64,000 nt of DNA, from the NCBI RefSeq assembly GCF_023016045.1, contig NZ_JALKAP010000012.1, positions 1 to 64,000 of the forward strand, in the 5' to 3' direction. Shown here piece after piece: positions 16,276 to 24,752 of this stretch. Origin of the DNA: Marinobacter sp. S6332. Lineage in GTDB: Bacteria > Pseudomonadota > Gammaproteobacteria > Pseudomonadales > Oleiphilaceae. The notes under the pieces were generated by a model that was not told where the DNA came from, searched no databases, and was given only the letters and a program-made list of their open reading frames with translations. The position numbers were made by a program, and so were the translations under genes. Position 1 is the stretch's first letter. Each line of letters begins with the position of its first letter.

Positions 16276-16896
16276 GTGCGACTCATAACCAATTCCCAAT
16301 TTCAAAGATTGACCAAAGGCGTTTCGCGCTTTTTGGTCATGGCTGGGTTATTGATGGTGCAGTCTGGTTGTGCAACGTATTACTCCCACTACGCCATGTT
16401 TCCGGCCGAGAACTCTCAGGGCGAACCGCGAACCGTCAGGGTGTCTTGGCAGAGCGCTGAGTATCCCGGTTGGTGGTTCTTATCCAACCGGGCCACGCCG
16501 ATAACACTTGAAACCCAGTGTAGCGAGCGAGTGTGGCGGTTGTTTGACGATAGCCATGCAGAGGCTGGGAGTTGTGGCGAAGGTATCCGCGCCTGCGGGG
16601 ATAGCAACCTGGATCGTTTAACATCTGAAGGTCAGGTTGCAAGTTCGAATGACCAATGTATGGCTGTAAATGCAAGTGACCCGCAAGCACGAATAGCCAC
16701 AGTGTCTGGTCGGCTTGAGCTGTTGGTGGCGTGCGAACCGGCATCTGCGACCAAGGGTGAAGGAAAGGATGCCGTAAATGTTGATTATATTCGGGCATCT
16801 TCGGTTCCCTACACCGTTTATACTCGCAAAACACTTCGTGGATCTCTCAATGCTCGACCGCCAAAGTTTGATAGTGCGGAGTGTGATCCAATCTGA
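16276..16896 (+). CDS. Putative lipoprotein of unknown function
   Basis: The product is predicted to be a lipoprotein: the hydrophobic stretch FLVMAGLLMVQ is followed by the lipobox MVQSGC, with lipidation at the Cys. The mature part (about 175 residues) starts ATYYSHYAMFPAENS and contains several further cysteines (in TQCSERVW, GSCGEGIRACG and NDQCMAV) that could form disulfides. I do not recognise a family. The start is uncertain. A GTG at 16276 has AAGGA five bases upstream; GTG at 16252 and TTG at 16234, the latter overlapping the PilZ stop, are alternatives. It is probably cotranscribed with the PilZ gene. Confidence 0.65.
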   Translation: MRLITNSQFQRLTKGVSRFLVMAGLLMVQSGCATYYSHYAMFPAENSQGEPRTVRVSWQSAEYPGWWFLSNRATPITLETQCSERVWRLFDDSHAEAGSCGEGIRACGDSNLDRLTSEGQVASSNDQCMAVNASDPQARIATVSGRLELLVACEPASATKGEGKDAVNVDYIRASSVPYTVYTRKTLRGSLNARPPKFDSAECDPI

Positions 16897-16924
16897 TTTT
16901 ATGTGAACTCCGTCACACTGATAC

Positions 16925-17001
16925 AGTCCATTACTGGTTGAAAGTTGTCGTTACGTTTTGTGCCGAAGCTGTAACTTTCGGCTACCAAATTGTAATGGAC
17001 T
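16925..17001 (+). repeat. Long nested inverted repeat (possible structured leader)
   Basis: AGTCCATTAC (16925-16934) pairs perfectly with GTAATGGACT (16992-17001). Inside, TGGT pairs with ACCA and GAAAGTT with AACTTTC, giving an imperfect hairpin of about 75 nt with a 26-base loop. A competing pairing GTTAC/GTAAC is also possible. It ends 60 bases before the HD-GYP start. There is no T-run, so it does not look like a simple terminator. Confidence 0.6.
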
Positions 17002-17061
17002 ATTCCCTGCATTCGTTTGATCATAGTATCAATCAAAAAGTATCTCTTCGGGAGCGAAGCG

Positions 17062-18372
17062 GTGGGTGTCTGTCAGAAAAAAATATCGGTACATGATCTT
17101 GAGGTGGGCATGTTTGTGTCTGATCTTGATCGACCGTGGCACCAGACGCCGTTTCCCATTCAGGGCTTTCATATCCGTTCCGAGGACGATATTCGTGCTT
17201 TGGTTTCATACTGCAAATGGGTTTCTATTGATGTTGCAGAAACCCGTGGTTCGGTTGAGCTTTCGAGGATTGCTCGCCCAGCTTTCGGATCCAAAGTCCA
17301 GCGTAAGAATGACGGCCGCGAAAAGCTCCATCTTCCGCCATTAAGCATTCGTGAACCTGTAAAATATCAGACGATCACCACGCTAAAACGTGAGATGAAA
17401 ACCTCAAAGCATTTACTCGAAGATGCTGGGGTTGCGCTTGAGCGCTTATATGCTGCGGTAAATACTCAAGAAAAGCGTGACCTGCGCCCGGTTGCTTCGA
17501 TTATCAGTAAGATGGTTCGAAGCGTTGTTCGTCAACCAGATGCTTTGCTGTGGCTAAGTCGTGTTCACCAGCACGACAACCACGTATATAAGCATGCTCT
17601 CAACACCTCCGTTTGGGCGTTGGTTTGCGGGCGACAGTTAGGGCTGAACGAAGGGCTGTTGAACCATCTTGGCTTGGGCTGCATGTTATCTCAGGTGGGT
17701 AAAGTCCAGCTGTCTAAAGACCTGCTCAGCCGGGAAGGTCAGCATGATGCTGAAGAATATGCCGTGTATCGGACTTATGTTGAGAAAGGCGTTGCAATGC
17801 TTGAGGACAGCGGACTCTCACGGGCAGTAATGAGCGTTGTTCAGGGGCATCGGGAGCGACATAACGGTTCAGGTTTTCCTGAAGGCATTCGCGGCGATAG
17901 GATTCCATTACTGGCTAAAATCGCCGGGCTTGCCGAGTTCTTCGAAACGCTAATTGAGCCTCGTGAAAGCGTTGTAGAGCCGATGACTCCCGCAAGAGCT
18001 GTAACCTTGCTTTATGATATGAGGAATATTGAGTTTCAGGATGAGCTTGTAGAGGGTTTTATTCAGGCGATCGGGATTTACCCTTCAGGAAGTCTTGTAG
18101 AATTAACGGATGGCCAGCGTGGCGTAGTGGTTTCGCACTCTCCCGAGCGTAGGCTATGGCCCAGAGTCATGGTTATGACGGATAGCCATCACACGCCGCT
18201 AAAAACCGCTAAAGTTATTGATCTGGCAAAATTCAACAAAAGCCGTTCAGCGGCCGAGGTACTGGCGATCAAGGAATGCCTCGCCCACGGAACCGAGGGA
18301 TTGAACCCGGCCGGTCACGATGTAACCGGCGCAGAATCCCGTTGGAATATCAGTCGGTTTATTAGCCGCTAA
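17062..18372 (+). CDS. Degenerate HD-GYP protein with N-terminal DUF3391
   Basis: The 436-residue protein has an N-terminal DUF3391 domain (residues 5-65, ISVHDLEVGMFVSDLDRPW) and a C-terminal HD-GYP-type domain (about 160-370). HD-GYP enzymes normally hydrolyse c-di-GMP with a di- or tri-iron centre. Here the first histidine is kept (VYKHALNTS). HDxGK has become LSQVGK (residues 208-214), the next ligand histidine is Tyr (YRTYVEKG), HHExxDGSGYP has become GHRERHNGSGFP, and the last Asp is Glu (LAEFFETL). Catalysis is therefore unlikely; a c-di-GMP or protein-binding role is more plausible. The GTG start at 17062 has GGGAG seven bases upstream. Confidence 0.85.
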   Translation: MGVCQKKISVHDLEVGMFVSDLDRPWHQTPFPIQGFHIRSEDDIRALVSYCKWVSIDVAETRGSVELSRIARPAFGSKVQRKNDGREKLHLPPLSIREPVKYQTITTLKREMKTSKHLLEDAGVALERLYAAVNTQEKRDLRPVASIISKMVRSVVRQPDALLWLSRVHQHDNHVYKHALNTSVWALVCGRQLGLNEGLLNHLGLGCMLSQVGKVQLSKDLLSREGQHDAEEYAVYRTYVEKGVAMLEDSGLSRAVMSVVQGHRERHNGSGFPEGIRGDRIPLLAKIAGLAEFFETLIEPRESVVEPMTPARAVTLLYDMRNIEFQDELVEGFIQAIGIYPSGSLVELTDGQRGVVVSHSPERRLWPRVMVMTDSHHTPLKTAKVIDLAKFNKSRSAAEVLAIKECLAHGTEGLNPAGHDVTGAESRWNISRFISR

Positions 18373-18384
18373 TCCCGCGCCATA

Positions 18385-19530
18385 TCACTCGGTAATAATC
18401 ACTCTAAGTGTCTTCCGTACCCACCTGTAGGTATCCTCGGGCAAAAAGCTAATCACGATCTCGGATTCGCCACCGGCGGGACCGGCCACAAAATACTCTA
18501 CCTCCGCCGTTTGCCAGCTATAGGAGTGCAGAACGACATCTTGGGGGCGCGTCGTTATGGCTTCTATGTCTGAAAGCTCAGCAGTGCTGTCAATGCGGCG
18601 AATCTTGATTTGCTTGATAGCGGTGTCGCTGGCCGGGGATTCAGCGGTATCTTTATCGAGATAGTATCGCTTTCCAATTTCAGTTTTTATGCTGTCTAGC
18701 TCTTGCGTCAAATAGGCCCTAGCATCTTCCGCATCTATGTCTTCCATGGAGCGTACCGAGTCAAGAATGCGTTGCCTTTTGGCGCGCAAATCTTGTTGGT
18801 ATTCCACATCAGCGTCCCAGTCGTCCTCGTTTTCCGGGCGTATCGGCGCGGTCTCAATATCGTCTTCTGTTGGGGGCGCTGTACATAACTCATCGTCTTC
18901 TGGATAAAAGCATATGGCGGCTAGCAATTGGTTTGCAGGAGACGGTGCGTTGCCGGCTGCGTCGAACTCGGCTTCACTAACGTAAAAATCAATCGGAGCA
19001 GTGAGATTGGGCAGGGCTGCATTTAGCTGTTCGACAACGCGGTCACGTATTTCAATGCTTTCACCTTCCTCGATATTGGCTGTCCAGTTTAACAGCATCA
19101 GGAAGCGTGTGAGATTGGTCAGTGGTACGTTTCTAAGAAGTAGCTGCTCTGTTTCTACATGGGTGCTGAGACCTTCCTCATCAACGGCGGGTGTCATGAG
19201 TTGGGTACGGATATCGGGGAAGAACTCCAGCGGTGTAATCCACTCTTGTGCTGGCACACCCTCGGCTATTGGCAGGTTGCCAACACTAAGGCTGAGAGTC
19301 TCTCCCGGATAGTACTGAAACTGGCCTTCGGCATTTGTTGTACCGGATTGGCTGGCGGTCTCGTAGGTTAATCCGCTGATTCCCTGATCGTTTATTTTAC
19401 CGGTATTGGTATCGCTGCTGTTGTTGCCATCGCTGCTTGAACATCCGGACAGTAGCGGGCTGATAAACAAAGCAGCAAAAAACACGCGGGGCAGGGTAAT
19501 TAATGGGCGAGCTAGGTGAACGGCAGCCAT
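18385..19530 (-). CDS. Putative lipoprotein of unknown function
   Basis: The 381-residue precursor has a hydrophobic signal (VFFAALFISPLLSGC) with lipobox LSGC and a Ser/Asn/Asp-rich linker after the lipidated Cys. The mature part starts with a segment like a carboxypeptidase-regulatory or transthyretin-type strand set (SGLTYETASQSGTTNAEGQF). Such segments are common at the start of gammaproteobacterial surface lipoproteins. The middle is helical and acidic, with a charged stretch near DVEYQQDLRAKRQRILDSV. I do not recognise the family. It is convergent with the HD-GYP gene (12-base gap). Confidence 0.7.
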   Translation of the reverse strand: MAAVHLARPLITLPRVFFAALFISPLLSGCSSSDGNNSSDTNTGKINDQGISGLTYETASQSGTTNAEGQFQYYPGETLSLSVGNLPIAEGVPAQEWITPLEFFPDIRTQLMTPAVDEEGLSTHVETEQLLLRNVPLTNLTRFLMLLNWTANIEEGESIEIRDRVVEQLNAALPNLTAPIDFYVSEAEFDAAGNAPSPANQLLAAICFYPEDDELCTAPPTEDDIETAPIRPENEDDWDADVEYQQDLRAKRQRILDSVRSMEDIDAEDARAYLTQELDSIKTEIGKRYYLDKDTAESPASDTAIKQIKIRRIDSTAELSDIEAITTRPQDVVLHSYSWQTAEVEYFVAGPAGGESEIVISFLPEDTYRWVRKTLRVIITE

Positions 19531-19764
19531 GGTTCGTTGTACATTCCCTGAGTTTGGGGCACGCCAGCTGGGCAGCGGTGGACGGCCTTCTGTAAATTGT
19601 TGTCACCGCATTATAGGGAGGCAAATCGGGGTATATCGGGATACCTGTCGCAGTTTGTGGATTTTGCCTTATCTGAGAAGGTGCGCACCAGCCTTGAAAA
19701 AATTTGATAAGCCTCAACTAATTAATGTTCCCTGAACATTGCTAATTCTCAATCGGAACTTTTT

Positions 19765-20715
19765 ATGACCAATGCTCTGGACATCGAGGGGCTTACCAAA
19801 ACATATGGCAGCGGGTTTGAAGCACTCAAGGGAATTGACCTTAAAGTGGCGCAGGGTGATTTCTTTGCGCTGCTCGGCCCGAACGGCGCGGGCAAATCAA
19901 CCACATTGGGCATTGTCTGCTCTCTTGTAACCAAGAGTGCTGGCAAGGTGAGCGTGTTTGGTTACGACATTGATACCCATCTGTCCGATGCCAAGCTTCA
20001 TCTGGGCGTTGTTCCTCAGGAGTTCAACTTTAACCAGTTTGAAAAGGTGTTTGATATTGTCACCATTCAGGCGGGTTACTATGGGATTCCATTAAAAAAA
20101 GCCGCTGTTTCCGCAGAAAAGTATCTGAAAAAACTTGGACTCTGGGATAAACGCAATACGCCAGCACGTATGTTGTCAGGGGGCATGAAGCGTAGGCTGA
20201 TGATTGCTCGCGCCCTAGTGCACGAGCCAAAACTGTTAATTTTGGATGAGCCAACTGCAGGCGTAGATATAGAGCTAAGGCGCTCTATGTGGTCTTTTCT
20301 TGAAGACATGAACCGACAGGGCACCACCATTATTCTTACCACCCACTATCTGGAAGAAGCAGAAGCTCTGTGCCGTAATATCGCCATTATTGACCATGGC
20401 CGTATTGTGAGGAATACCAGCAAGCGGGAACTTCTGCAGCAACTAAGCCTTGAGACATTTTTACTGGATACTGAGTTGGCGTTAGATACCGCGCCAGATC
20501 TGGAGGGCTTTTCGTGTCGGCTGGACGACGAAGGTGTGTTAGAGGTGGATGTGCACAAAGGGCAGGCTCTAAATGATGTGTTTATGCAATTGGAGCAACA
20601 GAGAGTAAAAGTTGTCAGTATGCGCACCAAGGCAAACCGGCTGGAAGAGTTGTTTATCCGAATGGTGGAGCACAATGCACCCAAAGGCGAAACAAAGACG
20701 GAGGGCAGGGCATGA
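19765..20715 (+). CDS. yadG: ABC transporter ATP-binding protein YadG
   Basis: This 316-residue ATPase has Walker A (GPNGAGKST), signature LSGGMKRRL and Walker B (LLILDEPTAGVD). It matches YadG in length and in its C-terminal extension of about 90 residues. The partner permease yadH follows with a four-base overlap. The YadGH transporter belongs to the ABC-2 class; its substrate is not established, and drug or envelope-component export is usually assumed. Confidence 0.88.
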   Translation: MTNALDIEGLTKTYGSGFEALKGIDLKVAQGDFFALLGPNGAGKSTTLGIVCSLVTKSAGKVSVFGYDIDTHLSDAKLHLGVVPQEFNFNQFEKVFDIVTIQAGYYGIPLKKAAVSAEKYLKKLGLWDKRNTPARMLSGGMKRRLMIARALVHEPKLLILDEPTAGVDIELRRSMWSFLEDMNRQGTTIILTTHYLEEAEALCRNIAIIDHGRIVRNTSKRELLQQLSLETFLLDTELALDTAPDLEGFSCRLDDEGVLEVDVHKGQALNDVFMQLEQQRVKVVSMRTKANRLEELFIRMVEHNAPKGETKTEGRA

Positions 20716-21485
20716 ATGCTCAGGCTTTGTTTACCGCTTACACGACGATTGTGTTGCGTGAAATTCGCCGCTTCACCCGCATTTGGCCACAGACTCTGTT
20801 GCCCCCCGCCGTTACCATGACGCTCTATTTCATAATTTTCGGCAACCTGATCGGCTCTCGAATCGGCGAAATGGGCGGTTTCGATTATATGTCATTCATA
20901 GTGCCCGGCCTGATTATGATGGCAGTCATAACGAACTCCTATGCCAACGTGGTGTCGTCGTTTTTCTCCATGAAGTTTCAGCGCAGCGTTGAAGAACTGC
21001 TTGTATCTCCCGTACCTAACTGGGTCATATTGGCTGGCTATGTAACGGGTGGCATGGCGCGTGGGCTGGGTATAGGAGTAATCGTCACCCTGTTGTCGTT
21101 GGCGTTTACCCAGTTAAAAATTCACAGCCTACCAATGGTTGTTGTGACTGTATTTCTGACATCTGCGCTGTTCTCTGTGGGCGGTTTTATTAACGCGCTA
21201 CTGGCAACCAAATTTGATGACGTATCCATTGTGCCAACCTTTGTGCTAACGCCGCTAACGTATCTTGGCGGGGTGTTTTACAGTATTGATCTGTTGCCGG
21301 ACTTTTGGCAGGGCGTATCTATGGCGAACCCGATTCTGTATATGGTAAATGGGTTCCGGTTCGGCATACTCGGCGTTTCTGACGTAAACCCCTTCGTATC
21401 CCTTGGCACGATTCTCGCTTTTATTGCTGTGCTTACCTTCATAGCGCTTAGGTTGTTGGCGCGGGGCAAGGGCATACGGCATTAA
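20712..21485 (+). CDS. yadH: ABC-2 type permease YadH
   Basis: The 257-residue membrane protein has about six helices and the ABC-2 family pattern: FGNLIGSRIGEMGGFDYMSF, then IVPGLIMMAVITNSYANV, then LTPLTYLGGVFYSIDLLP near the C-terminus. It overlaps yadG by four bases (ATGA), so the pair is translationally coupled. It should form the membrane half of an exporter with YadG. Confidence 0.88.
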   Translation: MNAQALFTAYTTIVLREIRRFTRIWPQTLLPPAVTMTLYFIIFGNLIGSRIGEMGGFDYMSFIVPGLIMMAVITNSYANVVSSFFSMKFQRSVEELLVSPVPNWVILAGYVTGGMARGLGIGVIVTLLSLAFTQLKIHSLPMVVVTVFLTSALFSVGGFINALLATKFDDVSIVPTFVLTPLTYLGGVFYSIDLLPDFWQGVSMANPILYMVNGFRFGILGVSDVNPFVSLGTILAFIAVLTFIALRLLARGKGIRH

Positions 21486-21528
21486 CTCGGTAACAGTTGT
21501 TCAATAATAGTTATTTTTAGGAAGCTCT

Positions 21529-22347
21529 ATGGCCCTTGATAATGCGCCTCTAGGCAAAACCAGCGATTACCCGGATCGCTACGATCCATCGTTACTGTTC
21601 CCTGTGGCGCGCGATGAGAATCGTAGGCGTATTGGTCTTGACGATGGGCGCTGGCCTTGGTTTGGTGGGGACTTATGGCAAGCATGGGAAATTTCCTGGT
21701 TACGCCCCGGCGGTGTTCCGGATCTTGCCTGGGCAGAAATCCGGTTTCCGGCCGCATCGCCCTCCATTATTGAATCCAAATCCCTGAAGCTCTATCTCAA
21801 TTCCCTGAATCAGACGGTGTTCTCATCGGCTGATCAGGTTGTTGAAACCGTGACCGGTGACTTGTCCAGCGCCTGCGGAGCCGCCGTGAATGTGCGTTTT
21901 CTCAGTGTGGACGATTCTGCTCCAGCGACCGGGCGTCCGGCAGGCTACGAGTTGATTGATAACGAAGCGGTTGATGACGTGGTGTATGACTACGCACCAG
22001 AGTCGCTCTCCGCTTCCGGAGCGGTGGTTAGCGAGAAGCTGTGCTCACATCTTTTGAAGAGTAATTGCCCGGTAACCGGGCAGCCCGATTGGGGCACGGT
22101 GCTGATTAGCTATACCGGGTCAGCCATTAACCGCGCAGGCTTGTTACGCTATATCGTAAGCTTTCGGCAGAAGCAGGATTTTCACGAGCATTGTGTAGAG
22201 ACCTTGTTCACCGATTTACTGAGCCGGTGTAAGCCTGAGAGTCTAACCGTTTGCGCCCGCTACACCCGCCGAGGAGGCTTGGATATCAACCCTTGGCGTA
22301 GCACAGAGCCAGAAGAGCAAGCTGGGCCAAGGTTGGTTCGTCAGTAG
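21529..22347 (+). CDS. queF: NADPH-dependent 7-cyano-7-deazaguanine reductase QueF
   Basis: QueF reduces preQ0 to preQ1 in queuosine synthesis. The 272-residue product is the long (YqcD/E. coli-like) form with two tunnelling-fold halves. The substrate-binding motif ESKSLKLYLNSLNQ is near residue 85 and the catalytic cysteine is in SNCPVTGQPDWG. The C-terminus has the family pattern FHEHCVE, then RYTRRGGLDINPWRS. It is preceded by AGGA. The later queuosine genes queA and tgt are also in the window, 14 kb away. It is convergent with the cyclase gene, with a three-base gap. Confidence 0.95.
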   Translation: MALDNAPLGKTSDYPDRYDPSLLFPVARDENRRRIGLDDGRWPWFGGDLWQAWEISWLRPGGVPDLAWAEIRFPAASPSIIESKSLKLYLNSLNQTVFSSADQVVETVTGDLSSACGAAVNVRFLSVDDSAPATGRPAGYELIDNEAVDDVVYDYAPESLSASGAVVSEKLCSHLLKSNCPVTGQPDWGTVLISYTGSAINRAGLLRYIVSFRQKQDFHEHCVETLFTDLLSRCKPESLTVCARYTRRGGLDINPWRSTEPEEQAGPRLVRQ

Positions 22348-22350
22348 TCT

Positions 22351-23796
22351 TTATTCGCGGGCGCTGTCTTCCTCGTGCCGCAGACGTTCTGCGGCACCCT
22401 CCAGCGCGCTGAGAATGCTCTGCCGTTCTTTATCTGTGATTTTTTCAGAATCCAGATACATGGCAAAGCCGCTGTGCTCGTGCTCCATAAAGCTGTGGTT
22501 GGGGCCCATATCCCTACGGAAATCTACAACTTCATAGATTGGCACGGGTTTGCCGAAGCCTTTTACCGTAATTTCACCTTTGTCCCGACACATGATTCGA
22601 TCTTTGATCAGGGAGAAGGTCTCGTAGGAAACGAGAATTTCACCCGGCTCCGCCAGAGATTCTAGCCGGCTGGCAAGGTTTACCTCTTTGCCGATGATGG
22701 TGTAATCCATGCGGTTTTCAGCGCCAAAATTGCCCACCGTTGTGTAGCCGGTACTGATGCCCATGCGGATTTCAAGCGGCGACTTTATGCCTTGGCTGCG
22801 CCACTTCTGCCGCATTATTTTCATGTGTTTACGCATGTCGATGGCCATAGATACGCAGGCGAAGGCGTCTTCACGCTGGCCACGGCTGGTGGGGTCACCA
22901 AAAAATACCATAATGGAATCGCCGACGAACTTGTCGATGGTGCCGCCGTATTTCAGCGCTACTTCAGACATTCCGTTGAAGTAGTGGTTTAGCAACTCGG
23001 TCAATGCTTCCGGCTCCATTTCTTCCGAGAGTTCGGTAAAGCCTTTTATATCCGAGAAGAAAACGGCGAGCTTTTTGCGTTGGGTTTCAAGGCGCACATC
23101 TCGTTCCCCGGTAAAAATGGATTGCCACACCTGGGGGGAGAGGTATTTCGATAGCTTATGAGATAGCGCTATGGACTGCTCGCGTTGGTTCTGAATCTGG
23201 GTTTTTGCCAGCATAAGGGCGCGGGCCTGCTGGTGCGAATAAAATGCTGTCACACAGATAAAGATACCGGTGAATAGTATCGAAAGCATGCTGGTAAGCA
23301 GCGGTGATTGATAGGATTCTGCCGGTCCAAAAATGGTCAAAAAGACCAAAGTGGAAACAGCCATGAAGCCACAGCCGATCAACCACTGACGCACCCCGCC
23401 GATGATCAGGCTGGTAAAGGTAAGCATTAGGGCCACCATGGCAGAAGGAATTGCCACTAGACCGATACAGCCAGCGAAACCGCCCCCGATAAGGCAGTCA
23501 GTCGTTAACATTCTCTGGCGGATGCGGGGGGAATTTCTTAGAAAGGTGCGCCGTGTGAGCAGGTGTGCGAGGTGCGGCCAAATGAGCGCTGCAGCAACCA
23601 GCCAAATATTCCATGGCTGGAATACGCCCTGCCAAACACCTGCCGAAATAGTGGCGGCTGCGGCCGCATACGCAAGAATGCGCCCGCTGTAGTCAGGCAT
23701 CGGCGGAATGGCCACAGGCCTGTTCGGGGCATCGGATGCCAGAGATTTCCCTAAACTATTGCTGGCATTGCGAAGATCTGCAGGAGCACCCATCAT
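22351..23796 (-). CDS. Membrane class III adenylate cyclase (MASE2-type sensor)
   Basis: The 481-residue protein has an N-terminal membrane domain of about six helices (residues 30-195). Its segment WPHLAHLLTRR and overall pattern resemble the MASE2 domain of Pseudomonas CyaB. After a short linker comes a class III cyclase domain (about 230-430). The metal-binding aspartates are in VFFSDIKGFTEL and KFVGDSIMVFFGDP. The transition-state residues are in YTIIGKEVNLASRLE. Lys in DKFVGD and Thr in YTIIG point to adenylate rather than guanylate cyclase. Two consecutive ATG codons (23796, 23793) are possible starts. By analogy it may feed a Vfr/CRP regulator. Confidence 0.83.
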   Translation of the reverse strand: MMGAPADLRNASNSLGKSLASDAPNRPVAIPPMPDYSGRILAYAAAAATISAGVWQGVFQPWNIWLVAAALIWPHLAHLLTRRTFLRNSPRIRQRMLTTDCLIGGGFAGCIGLVAIPSAMVALMLTFTSLIIGGVRQWLIGCGFMAVSTLVFLTIFGPAESYQSPLLTSMLSILFTGIFICVTAFYSHQQARALMLAKTQIQNQREQSIALSHKLSKYLSPQVWQSIFTGERDVRLETQRKKLAVFFSDIKGFTELSEEMEPEALTELLNHYFNGMSEVALKYGGTIDKFVGDSIMVFFGDPTSRGQREDAFACVSMAIDMRKHMKIMRQKWRSQGIKSPLEIRMGISTGYTTVGNFGAENRMDYTIIGKEVNLASRLESLAEPGEILVSYETFSLIKDRIMCRDKGEITVKGFGKPVPIYEVVDFRRDMGPNHSFMEHEHSGFAMYLDSEKITDKERQSILSALEGAAERLRHEEDSARE

Positions 23797-23970
23797 GTAC
23801 GCTGATCACTCATGGCGCTGAAACCGTTTCGTTTAAAGGTAATAAAGAAAGTATGTTAAAAACTAACGCTCGATAGTAAGACTAAAGGTTATCAGCATTA
23901 CGTATAACCCACAATTCACTGATCTGGTTTTGATGATAACTGACCAGACTTCAGTTACCGGAAATGAATT

Positions 23971-24537
23971 ATGATGAGTTCAGTCACTGACTTTTTGCTC
24001 AATAGGGCATCTGAGCCGCGGCTGGAAGCGCCAGCCCCATCTACCGCAACGCTTGAAAGGGCTTTTGCTTGTGCCGCGCGTGCGCCAGACCATGCTCTAT
24101 TGCGGCCTTGGCGCTATCTGGTTATCGCGGGGGAAGACCTGAAAGCGCTCGGCGATCTGTTTGCCGCTGCCTACTCTGAGAATATTGATGATGCCAAGCG
24201 GGAGAAAATGCATAAAAAGGCCATGCGTGCACCAATGGTCATTGTTGGTATCGCTTCTCCCAAAAAACATCCTAAGGTGCCGGAAGTTGAGCAGGTGCTT
24301 TCTGCCGGGACAAGCCTGAGTTTCTTAGCATTGGCTCTGCAAGACGCGGGTTTTGGTGTTATGTGGCGTACGGGCGACATGGCATATAATTCGGTGGTTC
24401 TTCAGGGCCTTGGCCTTGGAAAAGGCGAATCCATCATCGGCTTTCTTTACACAGGCACGGTGTCCTCTGCTAAACCTGCGGTTCCCAGACCCGAGCTTTC
24501 CGAATTTGTCGCGCATTGGCCGATAAAAGAATCCTGA
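23971..24537 (+). CDS. Nitroreductase-family protein (YdjA-like)
   Basis: The 188-residue flavoprotein belongs to the nitroreductase superfamily, close to E. coli YdjA by size and motifs: ACAARAPDHALLRPWRYLVI near the N-terminus, MRAPMVIVGIASPKKHPKV in the middle, and LQDAGFGVMWRTGDMAY. It should bind FMN as a dimer; the physiological substrate is unknown. It is followed by a hairpin at 24540-24568, then by the sigma-54 promoter of flgB, so it is likely independent of the flagellar genes. Confidence 0.82.
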   Translation: MMSSVTDFLLNRASEPRLEAPAPSTATLERAFACAARAPDHALLRPWRYLVIAGEDLKALGDLFAAAYSENIDDAKREKMHKKAMRAPMVIVGIASPKKHPKVPEVEQVLSAGTSLSFLALALQDAGFGVMWRTGDMAYNSVVLQGLGLGKGESIIGFLYTGTVSSAKPAVPRPELSEFVAHWPIKES

Positions 24538-24539
24538 GT

Positions 24540-24568
24540 GTTTCCCTCACTATTCCGGTGGGGGAAAC
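24540..24568 (+). terminator. Hairpin after nitroreductase gene
   Basis: GTTTCCCTCAC pairs with GTGGGGGAAAC over 11 bp (one T-G pair) with a seven-base loop, three bases after the stop codon. There is no T-run, so terminator activity is uncertain. Confidence 0.45.
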
Positions 24569-24670
24569 AGCTTGCCGCTTTCAGCGAAATTTGCCGCTAC
24601 CCTTCTGCCTTTTCTAACTTTTTCCTCTCGAAACCCTCCACAACGCCCTAATTTTAAGGGCTTTCGAATT

Positions 24671-24689
24671 TTGGCATTAGCATTGCTTT
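24671..24689 (+). promoter_or_regulatory. Sigma-54 promoter of flgBCDE
   Basis: TTGGCATTAGCATTGCTTT has GG at 24673-24674 and GC at 24685-24686, ten bases apart. That is the strict -24/-12 spacing of sigma-54 promoters, and the sequence is close to TGGCAC-N5-TTGCW. It lies 64 bases before the flgB start. In polar flagellates these promoters are activated by FleQ/FleR-type (FlrA/FlrC) regulators. Confidence 0.85.
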
Positions 24690-24752
24690 GTTTCTGTCAT
24701 AGAACGAAACCGGCAAGGTCTTTACTGCTGGTAACAGGATTTTGGAGGTTGT

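Noticed and set aside
17015..17032. TTGAT...ATCAA inverted repeat that looks like an FNR site
   Set aside because: The half-sites are separated by six bases instead of four and the motif lies at the HD-GYP gene start region, so it does not fit FNR/ANR.
24519..24526. GCCGATAA, the -10 of a sigma-28 (FliA) promoter, before flgB
   Set aside because: It is inside the nitroreductase coding sequence (WPIKES codons) and no matching -35 is found at the right distance. The sigma-54 site downstream explains flgB better.
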